From positions 1-64,000 of the forward strand of contig NZ_JSEO01000021.1 of the NCBI RefSeq assembly GCF_001624705.1: a stretch of 64,000 nt of DNA, given 5' to 3'. The translations under genes were made by a program, and so were the position numbers. The notes under the pieces were generated by a model. The model had not been told where the DNA came from, ran no database searches, and worked only from the letters and a program-made list of their open reading frames with translations. Positions 19,574-28,706 of this stretch are shown one piece after another; position 1 is the first letter of the stretch, and each line of letters starts with the position of its first letter. The stretch comes from Marinomonas sp. SBI8L. GTDB taxonomy: Bacteria > Pseudomonadota > Gammaproteobacteria > Pseudomonadales > Marinomonadaceae.

Positions 19574-22279
19574 TTATCCGCAATTAACCGCTAGTGAATC
19601 TGCACTTAAGCATGCATTAATTTCTGGAACGCATGAGCCGCAATTTGTGCCACACTTCAAACGTTTGCCCAGACTAACAAGGTCTCTATCACCTGCTTTA
19701 ATCGCATTTCGTATTTGTTTTTCACCGACATCAAAACAAGAGCATATCAATCTACCCTTATCTTCAATGTTCGCAAGACGCCCAACTAAAATCGCCGATC
19801 TTTCTTGCTGTGTGACTTTATGTGCGGATTCTACAAGATCTACCAACCAAGCGGTATCAACTAATTCACAATTAGGTGAAAAATAGAACACGGCTTGCAC
19901 GATATCATCAATTAAATAGGTATAACGCTTGCTCTGATTGATCGGGTTTTCATATTCAATCCATTGCCCTTGATGGCAATCAATTTCTGTTTTAGCAAGC
20001 AACTCTCGCACCATAGCAGCCAGGTTATGCTGTCCAGAAAATGCTAACTCATAACGCTGACCCTGCTTAAGAGGCACACGACACCAGTACTCCATTTCCT
20101 TATCTTCAAACACACAGCTTTCTAAATTTTGGTTTAAGATGGCAAAGCCATAAGTCAAATCCGCTTTCGCCTCAATTTTAACCCTAGCTATTTTTGATTC
20201 CGGTTGACCAGATAAAGGATCAACCACAGGCTGAACTAATCGTGAAACTACAGCATTACTAGCATAATTTTCAGTCCAATGAATTGGCGTAAAAATTTGC
20301 CCTTGTTTTTGGTCCTCACTGATTTTCACTCTTAAAAAAAGCAAACCTAACTCATTAGCCACAGACACCACTTGCTTTTCGACCAGGTTAAGCACCTGTG
20401 CATCCTTTGGCGAAATAGCCAAATAAGGTTGATCAATATGGCGTGACAATTTATCTGTTTTTCCCGTACGCGTCATAGTGTGCCATTGATCTCGGATACG
20501 CCCAGTATTAAGCAAATATGGGAAAGCTTGATTAACCTTTAAAAGAGGTTTTTGTGGCGTAATACTAATGAAGTTTGCTTTTCTGTTTGCTGTAAAAAAA
20601 CGTCCATCAGTTAATATTCTTTTAGTGCCTTCTGGCCGTCCTTTAGGAACAGGCCACTGCACAGGTAATAAAGCATCGTACTCTTGCTGATTTATTTGGC
20701 TAAAATGGCCAATATCAAAATCTCGTTTACCATTATTTTTAAAACAAGACAAAGCCGCATGTTCGGCAAAAACCTCATGGGGCGCTCGATAACTAAAGCC
20801 AGACGCAAAACCTAATGCTTTAGCTACATCACAAATTGCTTGCCAATCATGGCGCGCCTCACCTGGTGCAGGCAAGATCCCTCTTTGACGAGAAATACGA
20901 CGCTCAGAGTTAGTAACTGTGCCATCTTTTTCACTCCAACCCGTTGCGGGCAGCAAAATATCTGCAAATTTTGAGGTATCAGTATTCGCTTGAATATCAC
21001 TGACAATAACTAAGTCACAGGCCTCTAACGCGCGCTGAATTTGTTCCGTATCAGGTAAGCTCACCATAGGGTTTGTGGACATAATCCACACCACCTTAAC
21101 TTTACCTTCTTCCATTTTTTTAAATAAATCGACCGCCTTTAGACCATTCTCTTTCGCCATATTGGGCGCTTGCCAAAAATCTTTTACTAAATCGATGGCA
21201 CCTGGGGTGGCGAAGTCCATATGAGCAGCCAGCTGGTTAGCAAGGCCACCAACCTCTCTTCCTCCCATAGCATTAGGTTGACCCGTGATAGAAAATGGCC
21301 CCATACCTTCCTTACCAATACGACCTGTAGCTAAATGACAGTTAATAATGGCATTGGACTTATCAACCCCAGTTGCAGATTGATTCACTCCCTGAGAATA
21401 AAAACTGACCGTTTTCTCGGTGGAGCACCAAAACCTTACTAATAACTCAAGATCATCAGGGGCTATACCACAAAAGTCAGCAGTGGAATTAAGACTTGGT
21501 GTTACCTCTCTTGCATGGGCAATACAGTCTTCAAAGCCGTTGGTGTATTGATCAATATAGGCTTGATCTAAGTGTTTAGTATCAGCACTTGCCACTAACA
21601 GATAGGAAAAAATCGCTGCATCACTTCCTGGCGTTATGGCTAAATGTAAATCTGCAATATCGCAAGTTGCGGTTTTTCTTGGATCAATCACGACGACCTT
21701 CATCCAAGGTCTTAACTTTTTCGCTGCAACAATGCGCTGATACAAAACAGGGTGAGTCCAAGCAGCGTTAGAACCCACCATAATCAAAAGATCACAGCTT
21801 TCTAAATCTTCATAGTTGCAAGGCACAGTATCAGAGCCAAAGGCACGCTTATAACCGACCACAGCAGATGCCATGCAAAGGCGTGAATTAGTATCAACGT
21901 TAGCTGTACCGATAAAACCTTTAGCCAACTTATTTGCCACGTAATAATCTTCGGTCAGTATTTGGCCTGATAAATAAAAGGCAAACGCATCTGGACCATG
22001 CTCAGTAATAATACGATTTATTCGTGCAGCGACCTCATCTATAGCCGTATGCCAATCCGTTTGTTTACCATCAACATAAGGGTTTAAGAGACGACCATCA
22101 GGCACTAAGGTTTCTGCTAAGCTACTCCCTTTTACGCATAGACGTCCATAGTTAGCAGGATGTGCTTCATCACCTGACACAGGTAAAAATTCGCCTGCTT
22201 CAGTTTTTTTCGTATTAAGCTTAAGACCACAACCCACCCCACAATAGGGACAAGTGGTTTTCATTTCTTTTGTTGGCAT
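19574..22279 (-). CDS. nasA: Assimilatory nitrate reductase catalytic subunit
   Basis: This cytoplasmic molybdenum enzyme reduces nitrate to nitrite. The 901 residues begin with the [4Fe-4S] motif CPYCGVGCG, followed by the bis-MGD-binding body (SRLCMASAVVGYKRAFGSD, IMVGSNAAWTHPVLYQRI, GQPNAMGGREVGGLANQLAAH). The C-terminus carries an added BFD-type [2Fe-2S] domain (LICSCFDVGEKQIRNAI, then CGTNCGSCVP), as in Klebsiella NasA, which would accept electrons from a separate reductase. The likely donor is the NasB-like flavoprotein three genes upstream. Confidence 0.95.
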   Translation of the reverse strand: MPTKEMKTTCPYCGVGCGLKLNTKKTEAGEFLPVSGDEAHPANYGRLCVKGSSLAETLVPDGRLLNPYVDGKQTDWHTAIDEVAARINRIITEHGPDAFAFYLSGQILTEDYYVANKLAKGFIGTANVDTNSRLCMASAVVGYKRAFGSDTVPCNYEDLESCDLLIMVGSNAAWTHPVLYQRIVAAKKLRPWMKVVVIDPRKTATCDIADLHLAITPGSDAAIFSYLLVASADTKHLDQAYIDQYTNGFEDCIAHAREVTPSLNSTADFCGIAPDDLELLVRFWCSTEKTVSFYSQGVNQSATGVDKSNAIINCHLATGRIGKEGMGPFSITGQPNAMGGREVGGLANQLAAHMDFATPGAIDLVKDFWQAPNMAKENGLKAVDLFKKMEEGKVKVVWIMSTNPMVSLPDTEQIQRALEACDLVIVSDIQANTDTSKFADILLPATGWSEKDGTVTNSERRISRQRGILPAPGEARHDWQAICDVAKALGFASGFSYRAPHEVFAEHAALSCFKNNGKRDFDIGHFSQINQQEYDALLPVQWPVPKGRPEGTKRILTDGRFFTANRKANFISITPQKPLLKVNQAFPYLLNTGRIRDQWHTMTRTGKTDKLSRHIDQPYLAISPKDAQVLNLVEKQVVSVANELGLLFLRVKISEDQKQGQIFTPIHWTENYASNAVVSRLVQPVVDPLSGQPESKIARVKIEAKADLTYGFAILNQNLESCVFEDKEMEYWCRVPLKQGQRYELAFSGQHNLAAMVRELLAKTEIDCHQGQWIEYENPINQSKRYTYLIDDIVQAVFYFSPNCELVDTAWLVDLVESAHKVTQQERSAILVGRLANIEDKGRLICSCFDVGEKQIRNAIKAGDRDLVSLGKRLKCGTNCGSCVPEINACLSADSLAVNCG

Positions 22280-22308
22280 TTTTTGCTCCCAAATCGGCTA
22301 ACGCGTTA

Positions 22309-22339
22309 GGGGTAAAAGCAAAAATAATGCTTTAGCCCC
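22309..22339 (-). promoter_or_regulatory. Intercistronic hairpin between nirD and nasA
   Basis: On the minus strand GGGG-CT-AAAGC pairs with GCTTT-TA-CCCC around a loop of about nine bases; the central two bases form an internal mismatch. It lies in the 93-base gap and has no T tail, so it more likely affects mRNA stability or relative gene dosage than ends transcription. Confidence 0.5.
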
Positions 22340-22372
22340 AAGGTTTTGTTTACCCTCTACAGATGGCCAGAC

Positions 22373-22702
22373 CTAACTTGCCAACTTCACGTCACCGTTT
22401 TCTAAACTCACTTGCCAACAAGGAATCACAATGTCTTCTTCAATGCATTGGCCTGAACTTAATTCAAAATGTTGTTTATAAAGAGGGCTCGAAACCACAA
22501 GCTTGCCGTTTATCGAACCAACTATCCCACGAGATAATACATTGGCTTTTGCGATAGGGTCCCAATTAGCTATGGCAAAAACTTGTGGCTCAAGTTTAGG
22601 AAGGTAGAAAATAGCCACTTGCTCACCTTCAAATAAAGCCGCAACACCCACACCTTCAATAAGGTCTTCTTGCTTACACACTGTTTTCCAATTGAATGAC
22701 AT
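22373..22702 (-). CDS. nirD: Nitrite reductase (NADH) small subunit
   Basis: NirD is the Rieske-like partner of NirB in cytoplasmic nitrite reduction to ammonia. The 109 residues have the beta-rich fold (IEGVGVAALFEGEQVAIFYLP, AIANWDPIAKANVLSRGIVG) without the Cys/His ligands of a true Rieske cluster, which is normal for NirD. It begins 10 bases after nirB, so the two are surely co-translated. Confidence 0.94.
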   Translation of the reverse strand: MSFNWKTVCKQEDLIEGVGVAALFEGEQVAIFYLPKLEPQVFAIANWDPIAKANVLSRGIVGSINGKLVVSSPLYKQHFELSSGQCIEEDIVIPCWQVSLENGDVKLAS

Positions 22703-22712
22703 ACGTTTCTCC

Positions 22713-25310
22713 TTAGCTGGCTTTGGCGATTAGGTTGTTTTTTTCAGACTGAGTAGCTGGACGAATTTGGTCTCGCTCTTCAACAAAGACGACTTCCTCA
22801 TCCACACCATCATGGTTCACAAAATGCCTAAAGGCCTTCACTGCTTGCGGATCTTCGAGCGTGGTTTTCCACTCACACTGGAAGGTATCTACAATTAATG
22901 CCATTTGATCTTCCAGTTCTTGCGCCAAGCCCAAGCTGTCATCAATTACAACCGACTTAAGGTAATCAAGACCACCCTCAAGGCTATCCATCCAAACAGA
23001 GGTACGCTGCAACCTATCAGCCGTTTTCACATAAAACATCAAGACTCTATCGATATACTGAATTAACTCTTTATCTGTTAAATCCGTGGCAAACAAATCA
23101 GCATGTCTCGGCTTCATTCCGCCATTACCACACACATAAAGGTTCCAGCCCCCTTCTGTCGCAATAATGCCAATGTCTTTACTTTGTGCTTCTGCACACT
23201 CTCGAGTACAACCTGAAACAGCAAACTTTAATTTGTGAGGTGCTCGTAACCCCTTGTATCGATTTTCGATATCGATCGCCATAGTCATACTGTCATTCAC
23301 ACCAAATCGGCACCAAGTACTGCCGACACAAGATTTCACTGTACGTACAGACTTCCCGTAAGCTTGGCCTGTTTCAAATCCAGCCTTAATTAAGGTCTCC
23401 CAAATCTCGGGTAACTGATTTAAGTGAGCACCAAATAAATCGATTCTTTGACCGCCCGTTATTTTGGTATATAGCTTGTAGTCCCTTGCGACTTCACCAA
23501 TTACAATAAGTTTTTCTGGTGTGATTTCACCTCCAGGAATTCGGGGTACAACAGAATAAGTACCATCTTTTTGCATGTTAGCCAGATATCTATCATTCGT
23601 ATCTTGCAAAGTGACATGCTCTTTTTTGAGTACATAGTCATTCCAAACACTGGCTAAGATATTGCCAACTAAAGGCTTACAAACAATACAACCGTGTCCT
23701 TTACCATGCTTTTCTAACAGCTCGTCAAAGCTCTTAATTGATTCAACTTTTATCAGGTTATATAAATCTTGTCGGGTGTAGGCAAAGTGTTCACAAACAT
23801 CTGTGCTTACTTCAACACCCAATGCTAATAACTCGTTATCAACCACATTTTTAACTAAAGCAGCACAACCACCACAACCCGTACTGGCCTTGGTTACAGC
23901 TTTGACATCAGCAAGGGATAAGGCCCCTTCGGCGACGGCTTGGCTGATATCAGCTTTAGTCACATTCAGACAGCTACAGATTGAGGCCGTACTCGGTAAA
24001 GCATCTACACCTAACGCAGGTGAAGCGCCATCAGAAACAGGTAAAATGAGAGATTCAGCTTGGCTTGGTAGATCAATTTCATTGAGGTAATACTGTAATA
24101 ACGTATCGTAACTCGCATTATCTCCAACCAAGACGGCTCCTAGGAGTTTCGTCGCATCTTGATTGACAACCATTTTACGATAGCAGCCTTGCATGCCATC
24201 TTGGAAAACAATGGTTTTTGAACCTGGTGTTTGTCCATGAGCATCCCCAATGGACCCCACATCACACCCTAGTAATTTGAGTTTGGTACTCATATCAGCA
24301 CCTTTAAACTCAAGCTCACCTTGCTTTAATAAATGATCTAACGCCGCTTTTGCCATGTTGTAACCAGGCGCCACAAGACCATAGATACGACCCTCATAAA
24401 GAGCACATTCACCTATGGCATAAATATCCTTATCACTGGTTAAACAATGGCTATCCACTTGAATACCACCTCGCTCACCAAGCACTAATCCTGACGATTT
24501 TGCTAAAGCATCTTGTGGTCGAATACCGGCTGAAAACACAATTAAATCGGTTTCTAAATACTCCTGACCATCTTCGGAAAAATTCATTCGATGAAAGCAC
24601 TGCTCACCATTTTCAATATTTCGTGTTCCTGTCGCCACATGCACTTTTACACCAAGTTCTTGAATCATATCTTTAAGTAGATCACCGCCTTTTTCATCTA
24701 ACTGAACAGGCATTAATCTAGGTGCAAACTCGACTACATGTGTCTCTAGACCAAGATTTTTTATGGCATTCGCGGCTTCTAAACCCAGTAAACCACCACC
24801 AACAACGGTTCCCACTTTGGCATTTTTAGCGCAATCTCGTATGGCATCAAGGTCTTCTAAGGTACGATAAACAAAGGTATTGGCGCGTTTATGGCCATCA
24901 ATAGGCGGGACAAATGGATATGAGCCAGTTGCAAGTACAAGTTTGTCATAACTAACCGTTTCGCCTGTTTCACAGACAACCTTTTTAGCAACACGGTCTA
25001 TTTCAATTATTTTCTGGCTAGGGTAATAATCAACGCGATTTTGCAGATAAAAATCTGCATCAGTTAATGCTAAGTCTTGTGCATTTTTTCCGGTAAAGTA
25101 CTCACTTAAATGTACTCTGTCGTAGGCTATATGAGGTTCTTCACCGAATACACTTACCTGACAAGCACTCGCCCCTTCATGCTGGACCAGCTGCTCAACA
25201 AAGTGATGCCCCACCATACCATTACCTACCACGATAATATGAGTATTGGCACTTGGATTAGGCTCAGCTAAGTTTTGTTTAACCTCTAAATTTGTATTCT
25301 TATTCATCAT
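22713..25310 (-). CDS. nirB: Nitrite reductase (NADH) large subunit
   Basis: NirB reduces nitrite to ammonia with electrons from NADH through FAD, [2Fe-2S], [4Fe-4S] and siroheme. I choose the ATG-ATG at 25310 (865 residues), with GAAGGG upstream; the reading to 25403 overlaps the previous gene and adds an atypical leader. In order: FAD domain (VVGNGMVGHHFVEQL), NAD domain (VVGGGLLGLEAANAI), two BFD-like cysteine clusters (CSCLNVTKADISQ with TGCGGC, and GCIVCKP), then the siroheme/[4Fe-4S] part (CVGSTWCRFG and SGCTRECAEAQSKD). Confidence 0.96.
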   Translation of the reverse strand: MMNKNTNLEVKQNLAEPNPSANTHIIVVGNGMVGHHFVEQLVQHEGASACQVSVFGEEPHIAYDRVHLSEYFTGKNAQDLALTDADFYLQNRVDYYPSQKIIEIDRVAKKVVCETGETVSYDKLVLATGSYPFVPPIDGHKRANTFVYRTLEDLDAIRDCAKNAKVGTVVGGGLLGLEAANAIKNLGLETHVVEFAPRLMPVQLDEKGGDLLKDMIQELGVKVHVATGTRNIENGEQCFHRMNFSEDGQEYLETDLIVFSAGIRPQDALAKSSGLVLGERGGIQVDSHCLTSDKDIYAIGECALYEGRIYGLVAPGYNMAKAALDHLLKQGELEFKGADMSTKLKLLGCDVGSIGDAHGQTPGSKTIVFQDGMQGCYRKMVVNQDATKLLGAVLVGDNASYDTLLQYYLNEIDLPSQAESLILPVSDGASPALGVDALPSTASICSCLNVTKADISQAVAEGALSLADVKAVTKASTGCGGCAALVKNVVDNELLALGVEVSTDVCEHFAYTRQDLYNLIKVESIKSFDELLEKHGKGHGCIVCKPLVGNILASVWNDYVLKKEHVTLQDTNDRYLANMQKDGTYSVVPRIPGGEITPEKLIVIGEVARDYKLYTKITGGQRIDLFGAHLNQLPEIWETLIKAGFETGQAYGKSVRTVKSCVGSTWCRFGVNDSMTMAIDIENRYKGLRAPHKLKFAVSGCTRECAEAQSKDIGIIATEGGWNLYVCGNGGMKPRHADLFATDLTDKELIQYIDRVLMFYVKTADRLQRTSVWMDSLEGGLDYLKSVVIDDSLGLAQELEDQMALIVDTFQCEWKTTLEDPQAVKAFRHFVNHDGVDEEVVFVEERDQIRPATQSEKNNLIAKAS

Positions 25311-25375
25311 GATGCCCTTCGCGGATGCCGTACTTAGCGGCAAATAATCAAAGAGATAACTGGATGAGAGTGCTG

Positions 25376-26641
25376 CTAAGCACCTTGGACTAAAGCATGA
25401 CAATAGGCTTCGCCAAAAACCAGTTGATCTAAGATCTTTGATACTTTGGTTTTATTTTGAATCAGCTGGAAATACCAGCTAGCATCGGCGACGTTGCCAT
25501 ATAATATTGCCCCAACTAGCACACCTTCTTTGATGACTAGTTTTCGGTATTGATTGTGAGCGCTATCACGATAAGTAATACACTCGGATGAGGCATTGTT
25601 ATTTACCTCACCAGCAGAAAATAAATTTACTCCTGACACCTTAAGCTTGGTTGCTACAGGTTCAATTTTGAACTGACTCTGTTTCTGGGTTAAATGATCC
25701 ACCAAAACATCAAACTGTTGCCAAATTGGTGCAACCAAGCCAAAAGTCACCTGTTCAAATTCACTACATTCACCTAAGGCATACACATCCTGATGGGACG
25801 TTCGCATCACCTGATTAACACAAATTGCTTTATTCACTGTGAGCCCTGCAGCCTTTGCAAGCTCAACTTCTGGTTTGATACCAGTGGCAAGTACCACTAA
25901 ATCTGTTTCAATCCATTTACCTGATGCGAGTTTAACCCCTTCAACCTTTTCATTTGCGTCAGAGTTAGTTGAAACAAATTCGGCTGGCGCTGAGCCTAAA
26001 TGAAAGCAAATGCCTATCTTCTCTAGGTTATTTTGCAACAAGCGTGCCGAGTCTTTATCTAACTGGCGATTTAAAATATAGTCAGCCCTATGCACTACAG
26101 AAACTTGATGACCACGCTTGGCCATACCTACCGCAGCTTCTAAACCAAGAAGGCCTGCACCAATTACACAAACCTCTGATTTAGCTGATATTTTTGACAT
26201 AAACTCCACATCAGATAAATCTCTAAACTGAGTTACATTAGCGGATTCAACACCAGAAATAGGCAATTTACTCGCCCTAGCACCCGTTGCAAAAACTAAT
26301 TTATCAAACTCAATCTGTTTACCGCTTTGCAAGCTCAAACGCTTTTGCAAAAGACTTATGTCTACCACAGGGTCAGCCGCTATAATTGACGCACCACTTT
26401 GGGTCATTGCCTCAAGATCCACCAAAGACATTTCTTTTTCACTAATCTCTTGCGCCAACAAAGAAGACAACATAATGCGGTTATAACCAACATGAGCCTC
26501 TTCACCAATTAAGGTAACTTGATAGGCCTCTCCATGTTCAGTTGCCATAGCATGAGCAAGTTTACTACCCGCCATACCCGCGCCAATGATGACTAATCTC
26601 TTTCTTGTCTTTGGTAATTGTGGCATGTCACTTTGACTCAT
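25376..26641 (-). CDS. NasB-like FAD/NAD(P)-dependent reductase of nitrate reductase
   Basis: This 421-residue flavoprotein resembles the N-terminal half of NirB: FAD motif VIIGAGMAGSKLAHAM, second dinucleotide motif VIGAGLLGLEAAVGM, and a C-terminal FAD segment (DVYALGECSEF). It has no iron-sulfur cysteine clusters, unlike some NasB/NasC reductases. By position between nrtD and nirB it should feed electrons to the [2Fe-2S] tail of NasA. This corresponds to NasC of Klebsiella or NasB of other systems; naming differs, so I give no symbol. Confidence 0.88.
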   Translation of the reverse strand: MSQSDMPQLPKTRKRLVIIGAGMAGSKLAHAMATEHGEAYQVTLIGEEAHVGYNRIMLSSLLAQEISEKEMSLVDLEAMTQSGASIIAADPVVDISLLQKRLSLQSGKQIEFDKLVFATGARASKLPISGVESANVTQFRDLSDVEFMSKISAKSEVCVIGAGLLGLEAAVGMAKRGHQVSVVHRADYILNRQLDKDSARLLQNNLEKIGICFHLGSAPAEFVSTNSDANEKVEGVKLASGKWIETDLVVLATGIKPEVELAKAAGLTVNKAICVNQVMRTSHQDVYALGECSEFEQVTFGLVAPIWQQFDVLVDHLTQKQSQFKIEPVATKLKVSGVNLFSAGEVNNNASSECITYRDSAHNQYRKLVIKEGVLVGAILYGNVADASWYFQLIQNKTKVSKILDQLVFGEAYCHALVQGA

Positions 26642-26694
26642 AATGTCTCCCCGTAGCGAGAAATCTCAATTTAAAAAACGTAAAACCAACACCC

Positions 26695-27570
26695 TTATGA
26701 GGCTTTTTTGGCAGGAGATTCCTCTGCTTCACCCTTAGCCGTTTCTACCTTTTCATCTTTGTCGGCACTTGGCTGAAACATAGGCTCAACCTTGTTTTGT
26801 TTTTCATATAAGAAGGTCAAAACCTGTGAACGGTAATCCGTATATTGAGGGTCATTAGCTAGTGCTAGACGATCTCTTGGCCTGTCCAGCTCAATATCCA
26901 AAATCTCACCCACAGTAGCTGCAGGGCCATTTGTCATCATGACAATACGATCAGATAAAAGCACAGCCTCATCCACATCATGAGTAATCATGATGACAGT
27001 GTTATTCAGTTGTTTTTGAATTTGCATAAGTGAGTCTTGCAAATGTGCTCGGGTCAATGCATCTAGCGCGCCAAAAGGTTCATCTAACAAAAGTACACTA
27101 GGCTCCATTGCCAACGCTCTTGCAATACCAACCCTTTGCTTCATCCCTCCTGAAATTTCATCAGGGCGCTTATCTTTAGCATGGGTCATATGAACTAACT
27201 CAAGATTGTGCATAATCCAGTCATGCATCTCTTGCTTCGTTTTTTTACCTGAGAAAATCTGTTTTACGGCTAACTCAACATTTTGATAACTTGTTAACCA
27301 TGGCAAAAGAGAATGGTTTTGAAACACAACCGCTCGCTCTGGCCCTGGTCCATTAACCTCTTTACCATCTAAAACAATGCCGCCTTCGGTTGCATCATAT
27401 AAACCTGCTACCAAGTTAAGTACTGTCGATTTACCACAACCAGAGTGACCAATCAGAGAGACAAATTCGCCCTTCTTAATCTTTAATGAAACCTGATCTA
27501 AGGCTTTAAAGCTGCCCTTATCAGTGGGAAAAGACATGGAAACTTGGCTAATATCCAAATGGGTTTGCAT
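26695..27570 (-). CDS. nrtD: Nitrate ABC transporter ATP-binding protein
   Basis: This is the ATPase of the nitrate/nitrite importer. Walker A is GHSGCGKST, the signature is SGGMKQR, Walker B is LLLDEPFGALD, and the switch histidine lies in MITHDVDEA. The family-typical N-terminal part is followed by a charged, Lys/Glu-rich tail of about 35 residues (after MFQPSADKDEKVE) with no recognisable domain. It lies 60 bases after nrtB and belongs to the taurine/nitrate (NitT/TauT) subfamily. Confidence 0.93.
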   Translation of the reverse strand: MQTHLDISQVSMSFPTDKGSFKALDQVSLKIKKGEFVSLIGHSGCGKSTVLNLVAGLYDATEGGIVLDGKEVNGPGPERAVVFQNHSLLPWLTSYQNVELAVKQIFSGKKTKQEMHDWIMHNLELVHMTHAKDKRPDEISGGMKQRVGIARALAMEPSVLLLDEPFGALDALTRAHLQDSLMQIQKQLNNTVIMITHDVDEAVLLSDRIVMMTNGPAATVGEILDIELDRPRDRLALANDPQYTDYRSQVLTFLYEKQNKVEPMFQPSADKDEKVETAKGEAEESPAKKAS

Positions 27571-27630
27571 CTTGATAACCTCAATTAAAATGAATGAATG
27601 TCTTATCTAACTCGCGTTTATCGCTACAAC

Positions 27631-28623
27631 TTATCTAAGCACCTGACTCTTATCCCAAGACACAATTTTTTGTAGAGAAAGCATGGCACGATCTAATGCA
27701 AATCCGATAAAACCTATCATGAGTACAGCCACCATAATGCGACCCAAGGAATTTGAACTACCATTTTGAAACTCATCCCAAACAAACTTACCTAACCCAG
27801 GGTTTTGCGCCAGCATCTCAGCGGCAATCAATACCATCCAAGCAATGCCTAAGGACAACCTCAATCCGGTAAACATCATAGGAATGGAAGATGGCACAAC
27901 AATTTTTCTCACATGGGTTAACCAATTAAGACGCAATACTTTCGATACATTGAGTAAGTCTTTTTCTATGGCAGCAACACCCACAGCAGTATTAATTAAG
28001 GTTGGCCACATACAGCACAAGGTCACAGTAAACATGGAAGTTAGAAAGGATTTAGAAAACATAGGGTCCGCGCTTACGTAAGTAGCACTTACCACCATGG
28101 TGACAAGAGGCAGCCAAGCCAAAGGAGATACGGGTTTAAATATCTGAATAATGGGGTTTAAAGCACTGTAAATAGAAGAGTTTAAACCAATCAAAATCCC
28201 AAGAGGAATAGCAATTAAGGATGCCAAAGCAAAACCTGCAACCACCGTATATAAGCTAGTACCTATTTGATCAAAGAAAGTTGGCTTACCTGTATAAGGT
28301 CTGGTTTTAACCACATAGTCTGGATTTTTCGCTAACTTTTTAGCATTACGCTTTTCTTGCCTTTCGTAAAAAGCGATTTCTTTATCCCTCTCTCTTACAT
28401 GATCATCAACTAAACTTTGCCATTGCTGATAAACAACATTAGGACCAGGGAAAACACCTAACGATGTATCAATTTTCGCTGCTCCAACATGCCAAAACAC
28501 TAAAAACAGCAAGCTACCTAGCAAGGGCAATAAAATAGATTTAATCGAGATAGCATCATAAATTCGCTTTAAAGCAATGGATGCACTTTGTTTAGACTCA
28601 GGTTTAGAAAGAGACGTATTCAT
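27631..28623 (-). CDS. nrtB: Nitrate ABC transporter permease
   Basis: This inner-membrane channel subunit pairs with NrtD. The 330 residues carry a first membrane helix (about 32-50), then a long, highly charged segment (about 70-112, including RERDKEIAFYERQEKRNAKK), then about five helices in the BPD_transp_1 fold. The EAA-like loop, which contacts the ATPase, is near LRLNWLTHVRKIVVPSSIP. The charged insertion between helices 1 and 2 is longer than in the cyanobacterial relatives. It follows nrtA after an 83-base gap with a strong hairpin. Confidence 0.93.
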   Translation of the reverse strand: MNTSLSKPESKQSASIALKRIYDAISIKSILLPLLGSLLFLVFWHVGAAKIDTSLGVFPGPNVVYQQWQSLVDDHVRERDKEIAFYERQEKRNAKKLAKNPDYVVKTRPYTGKPTFFDQIGTSLYTVVAGFALASLIAIPLGILIGLNSSIYSALNPIIQIFKPVSPLAWLPLVTMVVSATYVSADPMFSKSFLTSMFTVTLCCMWPTLINTAVGVAAIEKDLLNVSKVLRLNWLTHVRKIVVPSSIPMMFTGLRLSLGIAWMVLIAAEMLAQNPGLGKFVWDEFQNGSSNSLGRIMVAVLMIGFIGFALDRAMLSLQKIVSWDKSQVLR

Positions 28624-28666
28624 TCGGTTCTCACTTTTTAAAACTCAATAAAATGGCGCAATAAGA

Positions 28667-28696
28667 TTAACTCTCACCCAAAAGGGTGAGAGTTAA
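28667..28696 (-). promoter_or_regulatory. Strong hairpin between nrtA and nrtB
   Basis: TTAACTCTCACCC at 28667-28679 and GGGTGAGAGTTAA at 28684-28696 make a perfect 13-bp stem around a 4-base loop. It begins 10 bases after the nrtA stop. The sequence after it on the minus strand (TCTTATTG) is not a strong T run. Such stems after the binding-protein gene of an ABC operon commonly protect the upstream mRNA or end part of the transcripts, giving more binding protein than permease. Confidence 0.7.
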
Positions 28697-28706
28697 AACA
28701 AAACAA

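Noticed and set aside
22713-25403. Longer NirB with a 31-residue N-terminal leader
   Set aside because: The leader overlaps the end of the previous gene, and a better start with GAAGGG lies at 25310.
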